A DNA stretch of 64,000 nt from an uncultured Acetatifactor sp. (GCA_949840885.1 CATKYJ010000010.1:38685-102684), one strand, 5' to 3'. Positions 42,981 through 52,092 are shown, counted from the stretch's first letter. Made by a program: numbers and translations. The notes: generated by a model from the sequence alone, not told the origin.

Positions 42981-44354
42981 TCAGTCTATCCTGGGAAGCG
43001 CGTTGCGGCATTCCTCCAGTTCGGCGTCGGTGGGGATATAGTCCTCCATCTGGCCCATGTGGAACTTCTCATAGGCCACCATGTCGAAGTATCCCGTGCC
43101 GGTGAGGCCGAAGAGGATGGTCTTCTCCTCACCGGTCTCCTTGCATTTCCTGGCCTCGTCGATGGCAACCCGGATGGCGTGGGAACTTTCCGGGGCGGGC
43201 AGGATGCCCTCCACTCTGGCGAAGTATTCCGCGGCCTCGAAGACTTCCGTCTGCTTCACGCTGACGGCCTCCATGAGCCCCTGATGGTAGAGCTCGGACA
43301 GGGTGGAGCTCATGCCGTGGTAGCGAAGTCCCCCTGCGTGGTTGGCGGAGGGGATGAAGCCGCTGCCTAAGGTATACATCTTGGACAGAGGGCAGACCAT
43401 GCCGGTGTCGCAGAAATCATAGGCGTACACGCCTCTGGTGAAGCTGGGGCAGGAGGCGGGCTCCACGGCGATGAAGCGGTAGTCGGCTTCTCCCCGGAGC
43501 TTCTGCCCCATGAAAGGTGCGATGAGGCCGCCTAAGTTGGAGCCGCCGCCGGCGCAGCCGATGATCATGTCCGGCTTCACACTGTATTTGTCAAGGGCTG
43601 CTTTGGTCTCCAGGCCGATCACCGACTGGTGCAGCATCACCTGGTTCAGCACGCTGCCCAGCACATAGCGGTAGCCCTCGCTCCCAACGGCTGTCTCCAC
43701 GGCCTCGGAGATGGCGCAGCCAAGGCTTCCCGTGGTGCCGGGATGCTCGGCCAGGATCTTTCTGCCCACCTGGGTGTCCATGGAGGGGGAGGGGGTCACG
43801 GATGCGCCGTAGGTGCGCATGACCTCCCTGCGGAAAGGCTTCTGCTCATAGGAGCATTTTACCATGTAGACCTTGCAGTCCAGCCCCAGGTAGGCGCAGG
43901 CCATGGAGAGGGCCGTGCCCCACTGACCGGCTCCGGTCTCTGTGGTGACGCCTTTTAAGCCCTGCTTCTTGGCGTAATAGGCCTGGGCGATGGCGGAGTT
44001 TAATTTGTGGCTGCCGCTGGTGTTGTTGCCCTCGAATTTGTAGTAGATCTTGGCAGGGGTGTCCAGCTTCTCCTCCAGGCAGTAGGCCCGGACCAGGGGA
44101 GAGGGGCGGTACATCTTGTAGAAGCTGCGGATCTCCTCGGGAATCTGGAATAAGGCGGTGGTGTCGTCCAGTTCCTGCTTCACCAGCTCCTCACAGAAGA
44201 CGCCGGAGAGCTCTTGGGCCGTCATTGGCTTATGGGTGCCGGGATTTAAGAGGGGCGCGGGCTTCTGCTTCATGTCGGCCCGCAGGTTGTACCATGCTTT
44301 CGGCATCTCGTCTTCGTTCAGATAGATTTTGTAAGGGATTTTTTCGTTCTGCAT
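42981..44354 (-). CDS. trpB: TrpB-like PLP-dependent enzyme (TrpB2, tryptophan synthase beta subunit-like)
   Basis: A 457-residue fold-type II PLP enzyme. Its length and N-terminal extension match the TrpB2 (TIGR01415) group rather than the shorter TrpB1 found in trp operons. The PLP lysine is in EGNNTSGSHKLNSA (K117). ETGAGQWGTALSMA and GCAGGGSNLGG bind substrate and phosphate, and HAGGLRYHG is typical of TrpB2. It would make tryptophan from serine and indole; in TrpB2 enzymes this may occur without TrpA. No trpA is adjacent. ATG 44354 has a TATGGAGGAAACGAT ribosome binding site. A T-box leader upstream on the same strand supports control by uncharged tRNA, presumably tRNA-Trp. A terminator follows the gene. 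Confidence 0.93.
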   Translation of the reverse strand: MQNEKIPYKIYLNEDEMPKAWYNLRADMKQKPAPLLNPGTHKPMTAQELSGVFCEELVKQELDDTTALFQIPEEIRSFYKMYRPSPLVRAYCLEEKLDTPAKIYYKFEGNNTSGSHKLNSAIAQAYYAKKQGLKGVTTETGAGQWGTALSMACAYLGLDCKVYMVKCSYEQKPFRREVMRTYGASVTPSPSMDTQVGRKILAEHPGTTGSLGCAISEAVETAVGSEGYRYVLGSVLNQVMLHQSVIGLETKAALDKYSVKPDMIIGCAGGGSNLGGLIAPFMGQKLRGEADYRFIAVEPASCPSFTRGVYAYDFCDTGMVCPLSKMYTLGSGFIPSANHAGGLRYHGMSSTLSELYHQGLMEAVSVKQTEVFEAAEYFARVEGILPAPESSHAIRVAIDEARKCKETGEEKTILFGLTGTGYFDMVAYEKFHMGQMEDYIPTDAELEECRNALPRID

Positions 44355-44736
44355 ATCGTTTCCTCCATATTTTGATTGGTCTGAGCCGGCTTTCGCGGCC
44401 GTGTCGTTTTGCAGCGCTTTTGCGGTGTGCCGTATGGCTTCTGCGCTGTTTTATGGGTTTTCCCCGTTGCTGTTCACAGGTAGTTTTGCCAGGTGTGTTC
44501 GTGCGCTTTCTGCATGAACAATCCCAGGCGATCACTTTTCTCTCGCTCCGGCATTTTGACTTTTTTCACATTTGCGCTTTGCCGGAAGCTTTTTCTAGCG
44601 GCGTCCCTGGGGGCGCCATCGTTTGGTCAGTAGCATGGGCTGCCTCCTTTCGATTCCCCGGATGTTTCTTGGTTTCCGGCAACGGAAATCCGATGAGGCC
44701 CGGATTCCGTTGCCCGCTGTCAGAGGAGTCCGAAAA
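44355..44736 (-). other. Long untranslated stretch between T-box terminator and TrpB-like gene
   Basis: About 380 bases with no convincing reading frame on either strand. The ORFs present overlap the TrpB-like gene or have an arginine-rich, non-protein-like composition. It would make the leader of the mRNA close to 680 bases long. Nothing else was recognised. Confidence 0.5.
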
Positions 44737-45037
44737 ACAAAAAACGCCCCGACAGAAAAGAATGCTCTGTCAAGGACGAATGCTATACTTGAAAGTACGC
44801 TTATCCGCGGTGCCACCTTGCTTCACGGTCTGACCCGTGCCCTTAGCGGGATACCTGCATATCCCCGGCATATGACGTCTGCCCAAACGTCGCAGAATAC
44901 TCTGTGGAATCCACATTTGACTGCGCCCTCAGCGGCCCATTTGACAACCTGTTTCCCGCCTGCTTCTCAGCGCCGCAGACTCTCTGTAAAGGCATGATTG
45001 CCGTTATCCCCGCTTCAACGGTTTGATGTATCGAATT
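44737..45037 (-). ncRNA. T-box riboswitch, probably tryptophan-specific
   Basis: On the minus strand the T-box sequence AAGGTGGCACCGCGG (44805-44819) is nearly identical to the family consensus that pairs with the tRNA acceptor end. It is followed by an intrinsic terminator (GACAG with CTGTC, flanked by CGTCC and GGGGCG, then TTTTTTG) at 44737-44778. An ACAGAGAG stretch near 44980 could be the AG bulge at the base of stem I. A TGG followed by A (44911-44913) is the best specifier candidate and fits the TrpB-like gene downstream. The specifier was not confirmed by folding. A perfect sigma-A promoter begins the leader. Uncharged tRNA should favour the antiterminator and switch the gene on. Confidence 0.88.
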
Positions 45038-45043
45038 TCAATC

Positions 45044-45072
45044 ATTATACGACCGGGGAGCTGATTTGTCAA
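45044..45072 (-). promoter_or_regulatory. Consensus promoter of the T-box/TrpB-like transcript
   Basis: On the minus strand TTGACA (45067-45072) and TATAAT (45044-45049) are separated by exactly 17 bases, a perfect sigma-A consensus. Transcription should start near 45037. Confidence 0.88.
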
Positions 45073-45120
45073 GAATGAAATGAAACGAATTTCGGCCGGG
45101 TACGCCGGTGGGCGTGTTAA

Positions 45121-45756
45121 GAGTGCATTTTAAAGGATCTGCTGGATTTAAAAGGGGAAGTGAACCTGTTCACCCGTCCCCGGCGATTCGGCAAGACGCT
45201 GAACCTGAGCATGCTCCGCTACTTTTTTGAGGATACCGGGGATGGGGAGAGGAACGCGAAGAACAGGGCGCTTTTTGGGGGGCTTAAAATCATGGAGGCC
45301 AGGGAGCGCTACACGGATCAGATGGGAAGATATCCTGTGATCAACCTGACCCTGAAATCGGCCAAGCAGCCCTCGTTCCAGTCCGCCTATGTGAAGCTGA
45401 GTGGGGAAATCGCGGATGAGTTCAGACGGCACAGGTATGTGCTGGACAGCGGTGCGCTGGAGGAGGACGACAAGCGCAGATTCCGGGAGATCGCAGGGGG
45501 AAAGGCAGGATATGACGAATATTCCGGCTCGCTGAAGTTCCTGAGCGGATGCCTGTACCGGGTTACGGGGATGAACACGGTGATATTGATCGACGAGTAC
45601 GATGTGCCGCTGGAGAATGCGTACTTCAGGGGCTTCTACGTGGAGATGGTGGACTTCATCCGCTCCCTGTTCGAGTCTGCGCTGAAGATCGGATGCTACG
45701 GCATATCTTTCTACCGCAAGGACTGCGAGGTCCGGCTGGGGAAAGGAGAGGGCTGA
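45121..45756 (+). pseudogene. AAA-ATPase/PD-(D/E)XK nuclease, truncated and internally deleted copy
   Basis: A partial duplicate of the gene at 48368-50065. Homology begins in frame with KDLLDLKGEVNLF, lacking about 35 N-terminal residues and the start. It continues with [20 protein letters not shown] (Walker A region) up to FESALK, nearly identical at the DNA level. There it jumps directly to [18 protein letters not shown], the last residues of the full protein. The deletion removes about 987 bases, an exact multiple of three, between positions matching 49010 and 49997. The result could be translated from GTG 45160 as about 198 residues, but it lacks most of the ATPase and the whole nuclease core. 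No promoter precedes it; the T-box promoter points the other way. Confidence 0.88.
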
Positions 45757-45807
45757 CCGGATGAAATTGCCCAGGGGTAGCTGAGAATATTTTGCAGAAT
45801 TTGGATA

Positions 45808-45836
45808 TTGACAGGTATTTCTATACTTGCTATAAT
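45808..45836 (+). promoter_or_regulatory. Consensus promoter upstream of the metG-like gene
   Basis: TTGACA (45808-45813) and TATAAT (45831-45836) with exactly 17 bases between. It drives the short leader ORF and, past a terminator, the MetRS gene. Confidence 0.88.
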
Positions 45837-45871
45837 GTCTCCATTCGAAATGAAAGGTCAAGGGAGCGATT

Positions 45872-45964
45872 ATGGTCTATCTATCCGACAGCAAGGCCAT
45901 CCTGAATCAGCAGCAACAGCTTATTGCCAATCCGGACAATAGGCTTTTTGAATTGCGTTCATGA
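45872..45964 (+). CDS. 30-residue leader ORF upstream of metG-like gene
   Basis: A short frame starting ATG with an AGGGAGCGATT ribosome binding site, 36 bases after a perfect promoter. It reads MVYLSDSKAILNQQQQLIAN and ends LFELRS. It contains a run of four glutamines and no Met after the start, so it is not a classic Met attenuator peptide. It may be a leader peptide or the retained N-terminus of a lost gene. A terminator follows 29 bases after its stop and lies before the metG-like gene. Confidence 0.5.
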   Translation: MVYLSDSKAILNQQQQLIANPDNRLFELRS

Positions 45965-45992
45965 CGGCTCCTGAACTTCCATATGCATGAAC

Positions 45993-46034
45993 AAAACGGT
46001 CGAAAGCCTATGACAGGTTTTCGGCCGTTTTTTT
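45993..46034 (+). terminator. Intrinsic terminator between leader ORF and metG-like gene
   Basis: AAACGGTCGAAA pairs with TTTTCGGCCGTTT around about 12 bases, followed by seven T residues. It sits between the promoter at 45808 and the gene at 46073, so the gene needs readthrough, antitermination or a second promoter. Confidence 0.85.
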
Positions 46035-46072
46035 GGCAATAAATAAAAATAAGGAAAGGACGGACAAAAGTT

Positions 46073-48070
46073 ATGTTCAGGAAACGTCTCATGAAAAACG
46101 AAAGGCCTGTATTCCCCAAGCGGGCAGTCGTCACCGCCGGTATGCCTTACGGCAACAAGAATCTGCATTTCGGACATGTGGGGGGCATGTTCGTGCATGC
46201 CGATATTTTTGCCAGATTTCTGCGGGACAGAATCGGAAAGGAGAATGTCATCTTCCTTTCGGGGACGGACTGCTACGGCTCGCCCATTCAGGAGAGCTAT
46301 CGGAAGTGGAAAGAGGCTGGACAGGAAGGCTCTATAGAAGATTACGTCACCGCCAATCACCATAGCCAGAAAAAGACACTGGAGGATTATGGAATCAGCC
46401 TGGACTTTTTTGGGGCGTCAGCCCTGGGGGAGGCGGGTGAAATCCACAGGCAAATGTCCGCAGGGATATTCCACAAGCTCTATCGGAATGGGTATATCGA
46501 AAAGCTTTCGGTGCCGCAGTTCTATGATGAGGAGCTGGGGATATTCCTGAACGGACGCCAGGTGACGGGGAGATGTCCCATTCCAGGCTGTACCTCGGAC
46601 AAAGCATATGCGGATGAATGTTCGCTGGGCCATCAATTTCTGCCCGCGGAACTGATAAATCCGGTGAGTTCCCTGTCCGGTAAAAGGCCTGTATTGAGAG
46701 AGGTGGAGAATTGGTATTTTGAACTGGAAAACTGCATCGACAGCATAAAGGAATATAATGATTTCCTGAGAAAGAACACGAATACCAGGAAATACCAGCT
46801 GGAGACTGTGGAAGAATTCCTGAAGAAGCCCATGCTGTATGTGCCGAAGAAATATGTAGGGAACCTGGAGGAACTGTCCAAGCGCCTGCCGGCGCACCGC
46901 AGCGTGGATGAGGAAAAGCGGAATTCCTTTGTGTTCGAATTTGAGACCCTGGATGACAGGGACAAGGCTAAGGCCGTACTGGACGAAATGGGGATTCATT
47001 ACACTGCCGGCAAGACCCTGGTTCCTTTCCGGCTCTCCGGAAATGTGAAATGGGGCGTACCTTTTCCGGCATGTGAGGATTTGCGGAATCTGACCTTTTG
47101 GGTGTGGCCGGAATCCCTTTGGGCGCCGGTATCTTTTACCAGGGCATATCTTAGGCAGAAAGGCATGGAGGAGGATTTGACGAAATGGTGGGGCGATGAG
47201 GAGGCGGAGGTTTATCAATTTATCGGAGAGGACAATATCTATTTCTATGCCATTGCGCAGACAGGGCTGTTCACCGGACTTCAGCAGCCTCGGAGGACGA
47301 AACCTGATATGGAGAAAGTGCGTCTGTCCCACATCATAGCCAACCGGCATCTGCTGTATCTGGATGCGAAAGCCAGCAGCAGTTCCGAGCGAAAGCCGCC
47401 TATGGCCGATGAGCTGTTGGAATATTATACGAAAGATCAGCTGCGCATGCACTTTATGAGTCTTGGGCTGTCCTCAAAAAGCGTGGGATTCAGGCCGCAG
47501 GCACTGCTGAGAGAAGAGGAACAAAACGGAACGGACATAGTGCTCAAAGACGGGAACCTGATTACAAATGTGTTCAATCGGCTGATTCGCTCCTGTTTTT
47601 ACGCGGCTCAGAAACATTATGCAGGAAAGATACCGGCAGGAGAAGTGGACGGGAAGATCAGGGACATGGCGCAAAAGGCCGTGTTGGAGTATGAACGCCA
47701 TATGTACCATCAGGAATTCCACAGAATTTCCTATCTGCTGGACGACTTTATCAGGGAAGTGAACAAGCACTGGGTGAACCATATAAAGGCTGCGGATGCA
47801 CAGGGGGACGCGGCCCTGCGGGAGCAGATAGTGAGGGACTGCTTCTATGCCTGTAAGGTCATGGCCGTTCTGGTACATCCGATTGCGCCGGAAGGCTGTG
47901 AGAAGTTCAGAGAGTATATGCGGATAGGAGACATGCTTTGGAACTGGGATTACATCCTGGAACCGATTTCTTTCTATACAGGAGATCCGGCTCTGCATGT
48001 GCTGAAAGAGCTGGAGCCCAGGGAGGACTTTTTCAAAAAGCATGAGCGCCAGTTTGAACAGGGGGGCTGA
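46073..48070 (+). CDS. metG: Divergent methionyl-tRNA synthetase-like class I synthetase
   Basis: A 665-residue class I synthetase of the MetRS type. The HIGH motif is HFGH (H32-H35) after TAGMPYGNKNL. The connective domain holds a zinc-knuckle-like CPIPGC...DECSLGHQ, with His or a shifted ligand in place of the usual last Cys. QFIGEDNIYFYAIAQTGLF matches the MetRS core (FxGKDNxxFHxxxxP). The KMSKS loop is degenerate: LDAKASSSSE near residue 433, with K kept but Met and the second Lys replaced. The anticodon-binding helical domain follows (LITNVFNRLIRSCF). No C-terminal EMAP-like tRNA-binding domain is seen. It is probably not the housekeeping MetRS; possible roles are resistance to a MetRS inhibitor, or a tRNA-related function. 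ATG 46073 has AAGGAAAGGACGGAC upstream, a little distant. Confidence 0.78.
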   Translation: MFRKRLMKNERPVFPKRAVVTAGMPYGNKNLHFGHVGGMFVHADIFARFLRDRIGKENVIFLSGTDCYGSPIQESYRKWKEAGQEGSIEDYVTANHHSQKKTLEDYGISLDFFGASALGEAGEIHRQMSAGIFHKLYRNGYIEKLSVPQFYDEELGIFLNGRQVTGRCPIPGCTSDKAYADECSLGHQFLPAELINPVSSLSGKRPVLREVENWYFELENCIDSIKEYNDFLRKNTNTRKYQLETVEEFLKKPMLYVPKKYVGNLEELSKRLPAHRSVDEEKRNSFVFEFETLDDRDKAKAVLDEMGIHYTAGKTLVPFRLSGNVKWGVPFPACEDLRNLTFWVWPESLWAPVSFTRAYLRQKGMEEDLTKWWGDEEAEVYQFIGEDNIYFYAIAQTGLFTGLQQPRRTKPDMEKVRLSHIIANRHLLYLDAKASSSSERKPPMADELLEYYTKDQLRMHFMSLGLSSKSVGFRPQALLREEEQNGTDIVLKDGNLITNVFNRLIRSCFYAAQKHYAGKIPAGEVDGKIRDMAQKAVLEYERHMYHQEFHRISYLLDDFIREVNKHWVNHIKAADAQGDAALREQIVRDCFYACKVMAVLVHPIAPEGCEKFREYMRIGDMLWNWDYILEPISFYTGDPALHVLKELEPREDFFKKHERQFEQGG

Positions 48071-48206
48071 GGGAGCCTGTTGTCAAAGCAATTGAAGCGA
48101 TTATCCGGCATTGTTCGTGCAAAATGTGCACGAAAACATCTTGCGGAACTGCCTGCGAACGGTAACACACGGACATTACAAGAATGCATTTGGAACAAAT
48201 AATGGA

Positions 48207-48235
48207 TTGTGGATTGGGGTGCAACAGGGTATAAT
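48207..48235 (+). promoter_or_regulatory. Promoter of the full-length AAA-ATPase/nuclease gene
   Basis: TTGTGG and TATAAT with 17-base spacing, 133 bases before the start codon. Confidence 0.7.
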
Positions 48236-48367
48236 GTTGATATAGCAGGGCATTGTGTCAGCTTTTTATTCTAAGCGGGTGGTACGCACGGAATTGTGAA
48301 TCCGCCCCGGATGAAATTTGCCTGATGCCGGGAGCGATAATATATGGCCGAATGGGGAGGTGCAGGG

Positions 48368-50065
48368 ATGAAGAAAGCGCTGCCGATAGGAGTGGACAAT
48401 TTTGAGGATATCATTAAAACAGGATATTGCTATGTGGACAAAACCATGCTCGTAAAGGAACTGCTGGACCTGAAAGGAAAGGTGAACCTGTTCACCCGTC
48501 CCCGGCGATTCGGCAAGACGCTGAATCTGAGCATGCTCCGCTACTTTTTTGAGGATACCGGGGATGGGGAGAGGAACGCGAAGAACAGGGCGCTTTTCGG
48601 GGGGCTTAAAATCATGGAGGCCGGGGAGCGCTACACGGATCAGATGGGAAGATATCCTGTGATCAACCTGACCCTGAAATCGGCCAAGCAGCCCTCGTTC
48701 CAGTCCGCCTATGTGAAGCTGAGCGGGGAAATCGCGGATGAGTTCAGACGGCACAAATATGTGCTGGACAGCGATGCGCTGGAGGAGGAGGACAAGCGCA
48801 GATTCCGGGAGATCGCAGGGGGAAAGGCAGGATATGACGAATATTCCGGCTCGCTGAAGTTCCTGAGCGGATGCCTGTACCGGGTTACGGGGATGAACAC
48901 GGTGATATTGATCGACGAGTACGATGTACCGCTGGAGAATGCGTACTTCAGGGGCTTCTACGTGGAGATGGTGGACTTCATCCGCTCCCTGTTCGAGTCT
49001 GCGCTGAAGACCAACGACTATTTGCAGTTTGCGGTGATCACGGGATGCCTGCGGATTTCCAAGGAGAGCATTTTTACAGGGCTGAACCATTTAAGGATTA
49101 TCTCTGTTCTGGACCAGCAGTACAGCGAGCATTTCGGATTCATCGAAGCTGAGGTGCTGCAGATGATGGAATACTATGGCGTGGAGGAGCGTTTCCCGAC
49201 CATGAAAGAGTGGTATGACGGCTATACCTTTGGCGATGCGGAGGTCTATAATCCGTGGAGCGTCATCAACTATATGTATGATTTATGCGCGGACGCCAAG
49301 GCATTCCCCCGGCCCTATTGGATCAACACCAGCTCCAACGACATCATAAAGGACATGATAATGGGAGCCGACCGAGAGACCCAGGGACAGATCGAGGCGC
49401 TCCTAGACGGGGGGACTCTGGACATACAGGTGCACGAGGAGGTCACATATGAGGACATGCGTGCCAGGGGCGAGAATCTGTGGAACTTCCTGTACTTCAC
49501 CGGATACCTGACGAAAAAGAGCGAATATTTCCACGAGTCATCGGTGTTCCTGCAGGCCCGGATCCCCAACACGGAAGTGAGGACCATCTACCGGAACACG
49601 ATCCTGGGGTGGTTCCGCAGGCAGATCGAGAAGCAGGACTTCCGGGACCTGTACCGGGCCATGGAGGAGGGGGACGCCCGGAAGATGGGGGAGATCCTAA
49701 GCGGGCAGCTGTTCACCACCATCAGCTTCTACGACAGCGCGGAGAGCTTCTACCATGGTTTCCTGGCCGGGATCCTGAGCCAGAGCCAGGACTACCTGGT
49801 GAAGTCCAACCGGGAGTCAGGCAACGGCCGGTCGGACATCTATGTGAAGAGCCCGTCCCTGCGGGGCAGGGCCTTTGTGCTGGAGCTGAAGGTCTCGGAC
49901 TCCGTCGACGACCTGGAGGCTGACGCACAGAAAGCCCTGGAGCAGATATACGAAAAAAAGTACAGGGAGGAGCTGCGGACGGAGGGGTACCGGAAAATCG
50001 GATGCTACGGCGTATCTTTCTACCGCAAGGACTGCGAGGTCCGGCTGGGGAAGAACTGGGAATAG
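48368..50065 (+). CDS. AAA-ATPase and PD-(D/E)XK nuclease fusion protein
   Basis: A 565-residue intact member of the AAA-ATPase/DUF1703-type family. The N-terminus [20 protein letters not shown] and [13 protein letters not shown] is the family hallmark. The Walker A-like loop is [15 protein letters not shown], and the Walker B region is [35 protein letters not shown] and [20 protein letters not shown] follow. The C-terminal nuclease core is [11 protein letters not shown] then [10 protein letters not shown], giving the D-x(n)-E-x-K pattern. Family members are abundant and multi-copy in gut Firmicutes and Bacteroidetes; their role is unknown, though a mobile or defence role has been suspected. 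ATG 48368 is chosen for its GGGGAGGTGCAGGG ribosome binding site; the frame starts eight codons earlier. A partial duplicate lies 3.3 kb upstream. Confidence 0.88.
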   Translation: MKKALPIGVDNFEDIIKTGYCYVDKTMLVKELLDLKGKVNLFTRPRRFGKTLNLSMLRYFFEDTGDGERNAKNRALFGGLKIMEAGERYTDQMGRYPVINLTLKSAKQPSFQSAYVKLSGEIADEFRRHKYVLDSDALEEEDKRRFREIAGGKAGYDEYSGSLKFLSGCLYRVTGMNTVILIDEYDVPLENAYFRGFYVEMVDFIRSLFESALKTNDYLQFAVITGCLRISKESIFTGLNHLRIISVLDQQYSEHFGFIEAEVLQMMEYYGVEERFPTMKEWYDGYTFGDAEVYNPWSVINYMYDLCADAKAFPRPYWINTSSNDIIKDMIMGADRETQGQIEALLDGGTLDIQVHEEVTYEDMRARGENLWNFLYFTGYLTKKSEYFHESSVFLQARIPNTEVRTIYRNTILGWFRRQIEKQDFRDLYRAMEEGDARKMGEILSGQLFTTISFYDSAESFYHGFLAGILSQSQDYLVKSNRESGNGRSDIYVKSPSLRGRAFVLELKVSDSVDDLEADAQKALEQIYEKKYREELRTEGYRKIGCYGVSFYRKDCEVRLGKNWE

Positions 50066-50135
50066 GGGCCAGGACGACCCGGCCGGGGACATGCGGGGAG
50101 GGGAAGTCCATATCCGGCATCTCGCCTTGACACCT

Positions 50136-50148
50136 CAACCTCAGGTTG
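50136..50148. promoter_or_regulatory. Short palindrome, possible operator upstream of the XRE gene
   Basis: CAACCTCAGGTTG is a perfect 13-base palindrome about 100 bases before the XRE gene. A TTGACA lies immediately to its left (50127-50132). The half-site resembles MerR-family operators, but no good -10 element follows. Confidence 0.4.
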
Positions 50149-50250
50149 ATTTTTTCCGTTTCCAATGAATGCGACATACCTGGTAAATCCCAATGCTTTT
50201 CCCTACAATAGTCGTTAGATAGCACTGAAAAATATTGGAGGTAACCATCT

Positions 50251-52092
50251 ATGACGACAATGATTGAACCGGAAAAAATCGCAACGAGGATCGCGTCCCT
50301 GCGAAAGGAGCGCGGGTACACGGGGGAGGCTCTGGCGGAGCGGCTGCAGGTCAGTCCCCAGGCCGTATCCAAATGGGAGAACGCAAAATGTCTGCCGGAG
50401 ACGGCCATTCTTCCCGCCCTGGCGGAGGCGCTGGACTGCAGCATCGACAGCCTGCTGTGCCCCAGGGAGCTTTTCATCTTGGAGGCTGTGTACACGGATG
50501 GGCAGACAAAGGCTTCTGTGACCCGTTTCCTGAACGGCCTGGTGCGGGACAATGTGCTGAACATCTATGTGAACGAGTCTTTCGTGGGCGCTTCTCTGGA
50601 AAGCGACCGCCTGAAAGTGCTGACCGTCAAGTTCCAGACGGCTCAGGGCGTGGGCTTTGCCTACGCCCTGCAGAATGAGAACCTGTTTCTGGACAGGAGG
50701 AGCACCGGCTTTGCTTCGGACAGGGCTTTCCGGATTGTGGGCGCCTATTATGGAAATGAGAGAGCCTATTCCTCCGCCATGCAGAAGATGGAGCACTATG
50801 AATACTTCAAATGGGACAGGATACCGGTGAACCATGAGACATTCCCCAGCAATACCGCAAGCGACGACACGGAGTACCTGACATTGATCTACCTGAACGG
50901 GGAGGGAATCCATGTGCTGAGCTGCCCGGAAAACGACACGGTCTATTACGGGAACCATGGCACAGGGGTGTTTTTGCAGGATCGCTCTAAATGCATTCTG
51001 GAGCATATAAAGCCCCTGTCCTGGAAAGAGGGGGATCAGGGGCTGGAATGTCCCTGGGCGGGCGCGCTCCGGGCGGCTCTGGCCTATATGGGGGAGTCCT
51101 ACACCTATGACCAGATCATGGGAATGAGCGGCGCCTGTTACAGAGTCTGCTTCACCGATGTCTGGGATTACAGCTGCACGGACGCCCTTGTGGCCTACGA
51201 CTATGCCACGCCGCTGTACGATGCCGTGGGCTACGCTTTCCGCATGGTGGAAAGGCTGGAGAAGCAGGAGAGGAAAGCGGAACGCCAGGCTATCATGGAG
51301 GATATCCAAAAGGGAAAGCCGGTGCTGGCCATCAATCTGCGGGTGGCCCCGGAGTGGGGGATCATCACGGGGTACACCGACAACGGAAACCGCTTTCTGT
51401 GCCGCACTTATTTCGACAAAGAGATCTTCGATGCTCTGGATGCTCTGGATGCGCAGGATGGACAAGAGCAGACAAGCCAGCAGGCCCGGACAGACCGACG
51501 CATGGTCTATGAGGAGAACGGCGGCTATCTTTTCAGCGATTTCTGGCCTTTCCTCATCGCCCATTTCGGGGAAAAGGGCGAGGGGAAATCCACCCTGGAC
51601 ATCCTGAAAACCTCCCTGGCCGCGCTGATTTGCTCCTTTGAGGCGGAGGAGTGCCGGGGGTACCACCAGGGAAAGGACGCCTACAGGGCGTGGATCAACG
51701 GGCTTTCCAGGGAGGCGGATTTCCGGCTGGAACACGACAGGGAAAATGTCAAAAGACGGCTGAGCGTAAACGACGCTATGCTGGGCGCCCTCATCGATTC
51801 CAGACGCTCGGCAGCGGCCTGGCTGCGGGAGAATCTATCCCTGCTTCCCGAGACGGGCAGAGGGCTGCTGGAAAAGATAGCGCAGAACTGCCAGACAATC
51901 TCCGACAGCGCATCCGCTTTCCGGCAGGAGACAGACCGTTTTCCTGTATGCGAAATTGCGTACAATTCCGGAAAGTCTGCCGGCGCGTCCACCACAGCGC
52001 TGCGGAGACAGCAGATCGGCCTGCTGGAACAGGCGCTTGTCCTGGAGGAGGAGAACTGCGGACTTGCCCGGATGATTATTGAAAGCATATAA
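50251..52092 (+). CDS. XRE-type regulator with a large C39-like/BtrH-like C-terminal region
   Basis: A 613-residue protein. Residues 8-65 form a Cro/CI-type helix-turn-helix (ATRIASLRKERGYTGEALAE, then LQVSPQAVSKWENAKCLPE). The remaining 540 residues are unusual for a regulator. The stretch around 265-300 (GLECPWAGALRAALAYMGES, then YDQIMGMSGACYRVCF) resembles the start of C39-like/BtrH N-terminal domains, with a Cys near the N-terminus of the domain and AINLRVAPEWGIITGYTDNG later. No membrane segment is present. It may be a cytoplasmic sensor in which the catalytic-like domain binds a ligand and the HTH binds DNA. ATG 50251 has a TGGAGGTAACCATCT ribosome binding site. The C39-like match is from memory of family patterns. 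Confidence 0.65.
   Translation: MTTMIEPEKIATRIASLRKERGYTGEALAERLQVSPQAVSKWENAKCLPETAILPALAEALDCSIDSLLCPRELFILEAVYTDGQTKASVTRFLNGLVRDNVLNIYVNESFVGASLESDRLKVLTVKFQTAQGVGFAYALQNENLFLDRRSTGFASDRAFRIVGAYYGNERAYSSAMQKMEHYEYFKWDRIPVNHETFPSNTASDDTEYLTLIYLNGEGIHVLSCPENDTVYYGNHGTGVFLQDRSKCILEHIKPLSWKEGDQGLECPWAGALRAALAYMGESYTYDQIMGMSGACYRVCFTDVWDYSCTDALVAYDYATPLYDAVGYAFRMVERLEKQERKAERQAIMEDIQKGKPVLAINLRVAPEWGIITGYTDNGNRFLCRTYFDKEIFDALDALDAQDGQEQTSQQARTDRRMVYEENGGYLFSDFWPFLIAHFGEKGEGKSTLDILKTSLAALICSFEAEECRGYHQGKDAYRAWINGLSREADFRLEHDRENVKRRLSVNDAMLGALIDSRRSAAAWLRENLSLLPETGRGLLEKIAQNCQTISDSASAFRQETDRFPVCEIAYNSGKSAGASTTALRRQQIGLLEQALVLEEENCGLARMIIESI

Noticed and set aside
44230..44535. A 101-codon minus-strand frame between the T-box and the TrpB-like gene.
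   Set aside because: It overlaps the TrpB-like start, is Arg/Lys-rich without domain features and has no ribosome binding site.
45872..45964. Classical methionine attenuator peptide before the metG-like gene.
   Set aside because: The leader has no Met codon besides the start; a run of Gln codons is present instead, so methionine-specific attenuation by stalling is not supported.
50127..50148. MerR-type promoter with operator between -35 and -10.
   Set aside because: TTGACA and the palindrome are present, but no -10 element is found at 19-base spacing and no MerR gene is nearby.
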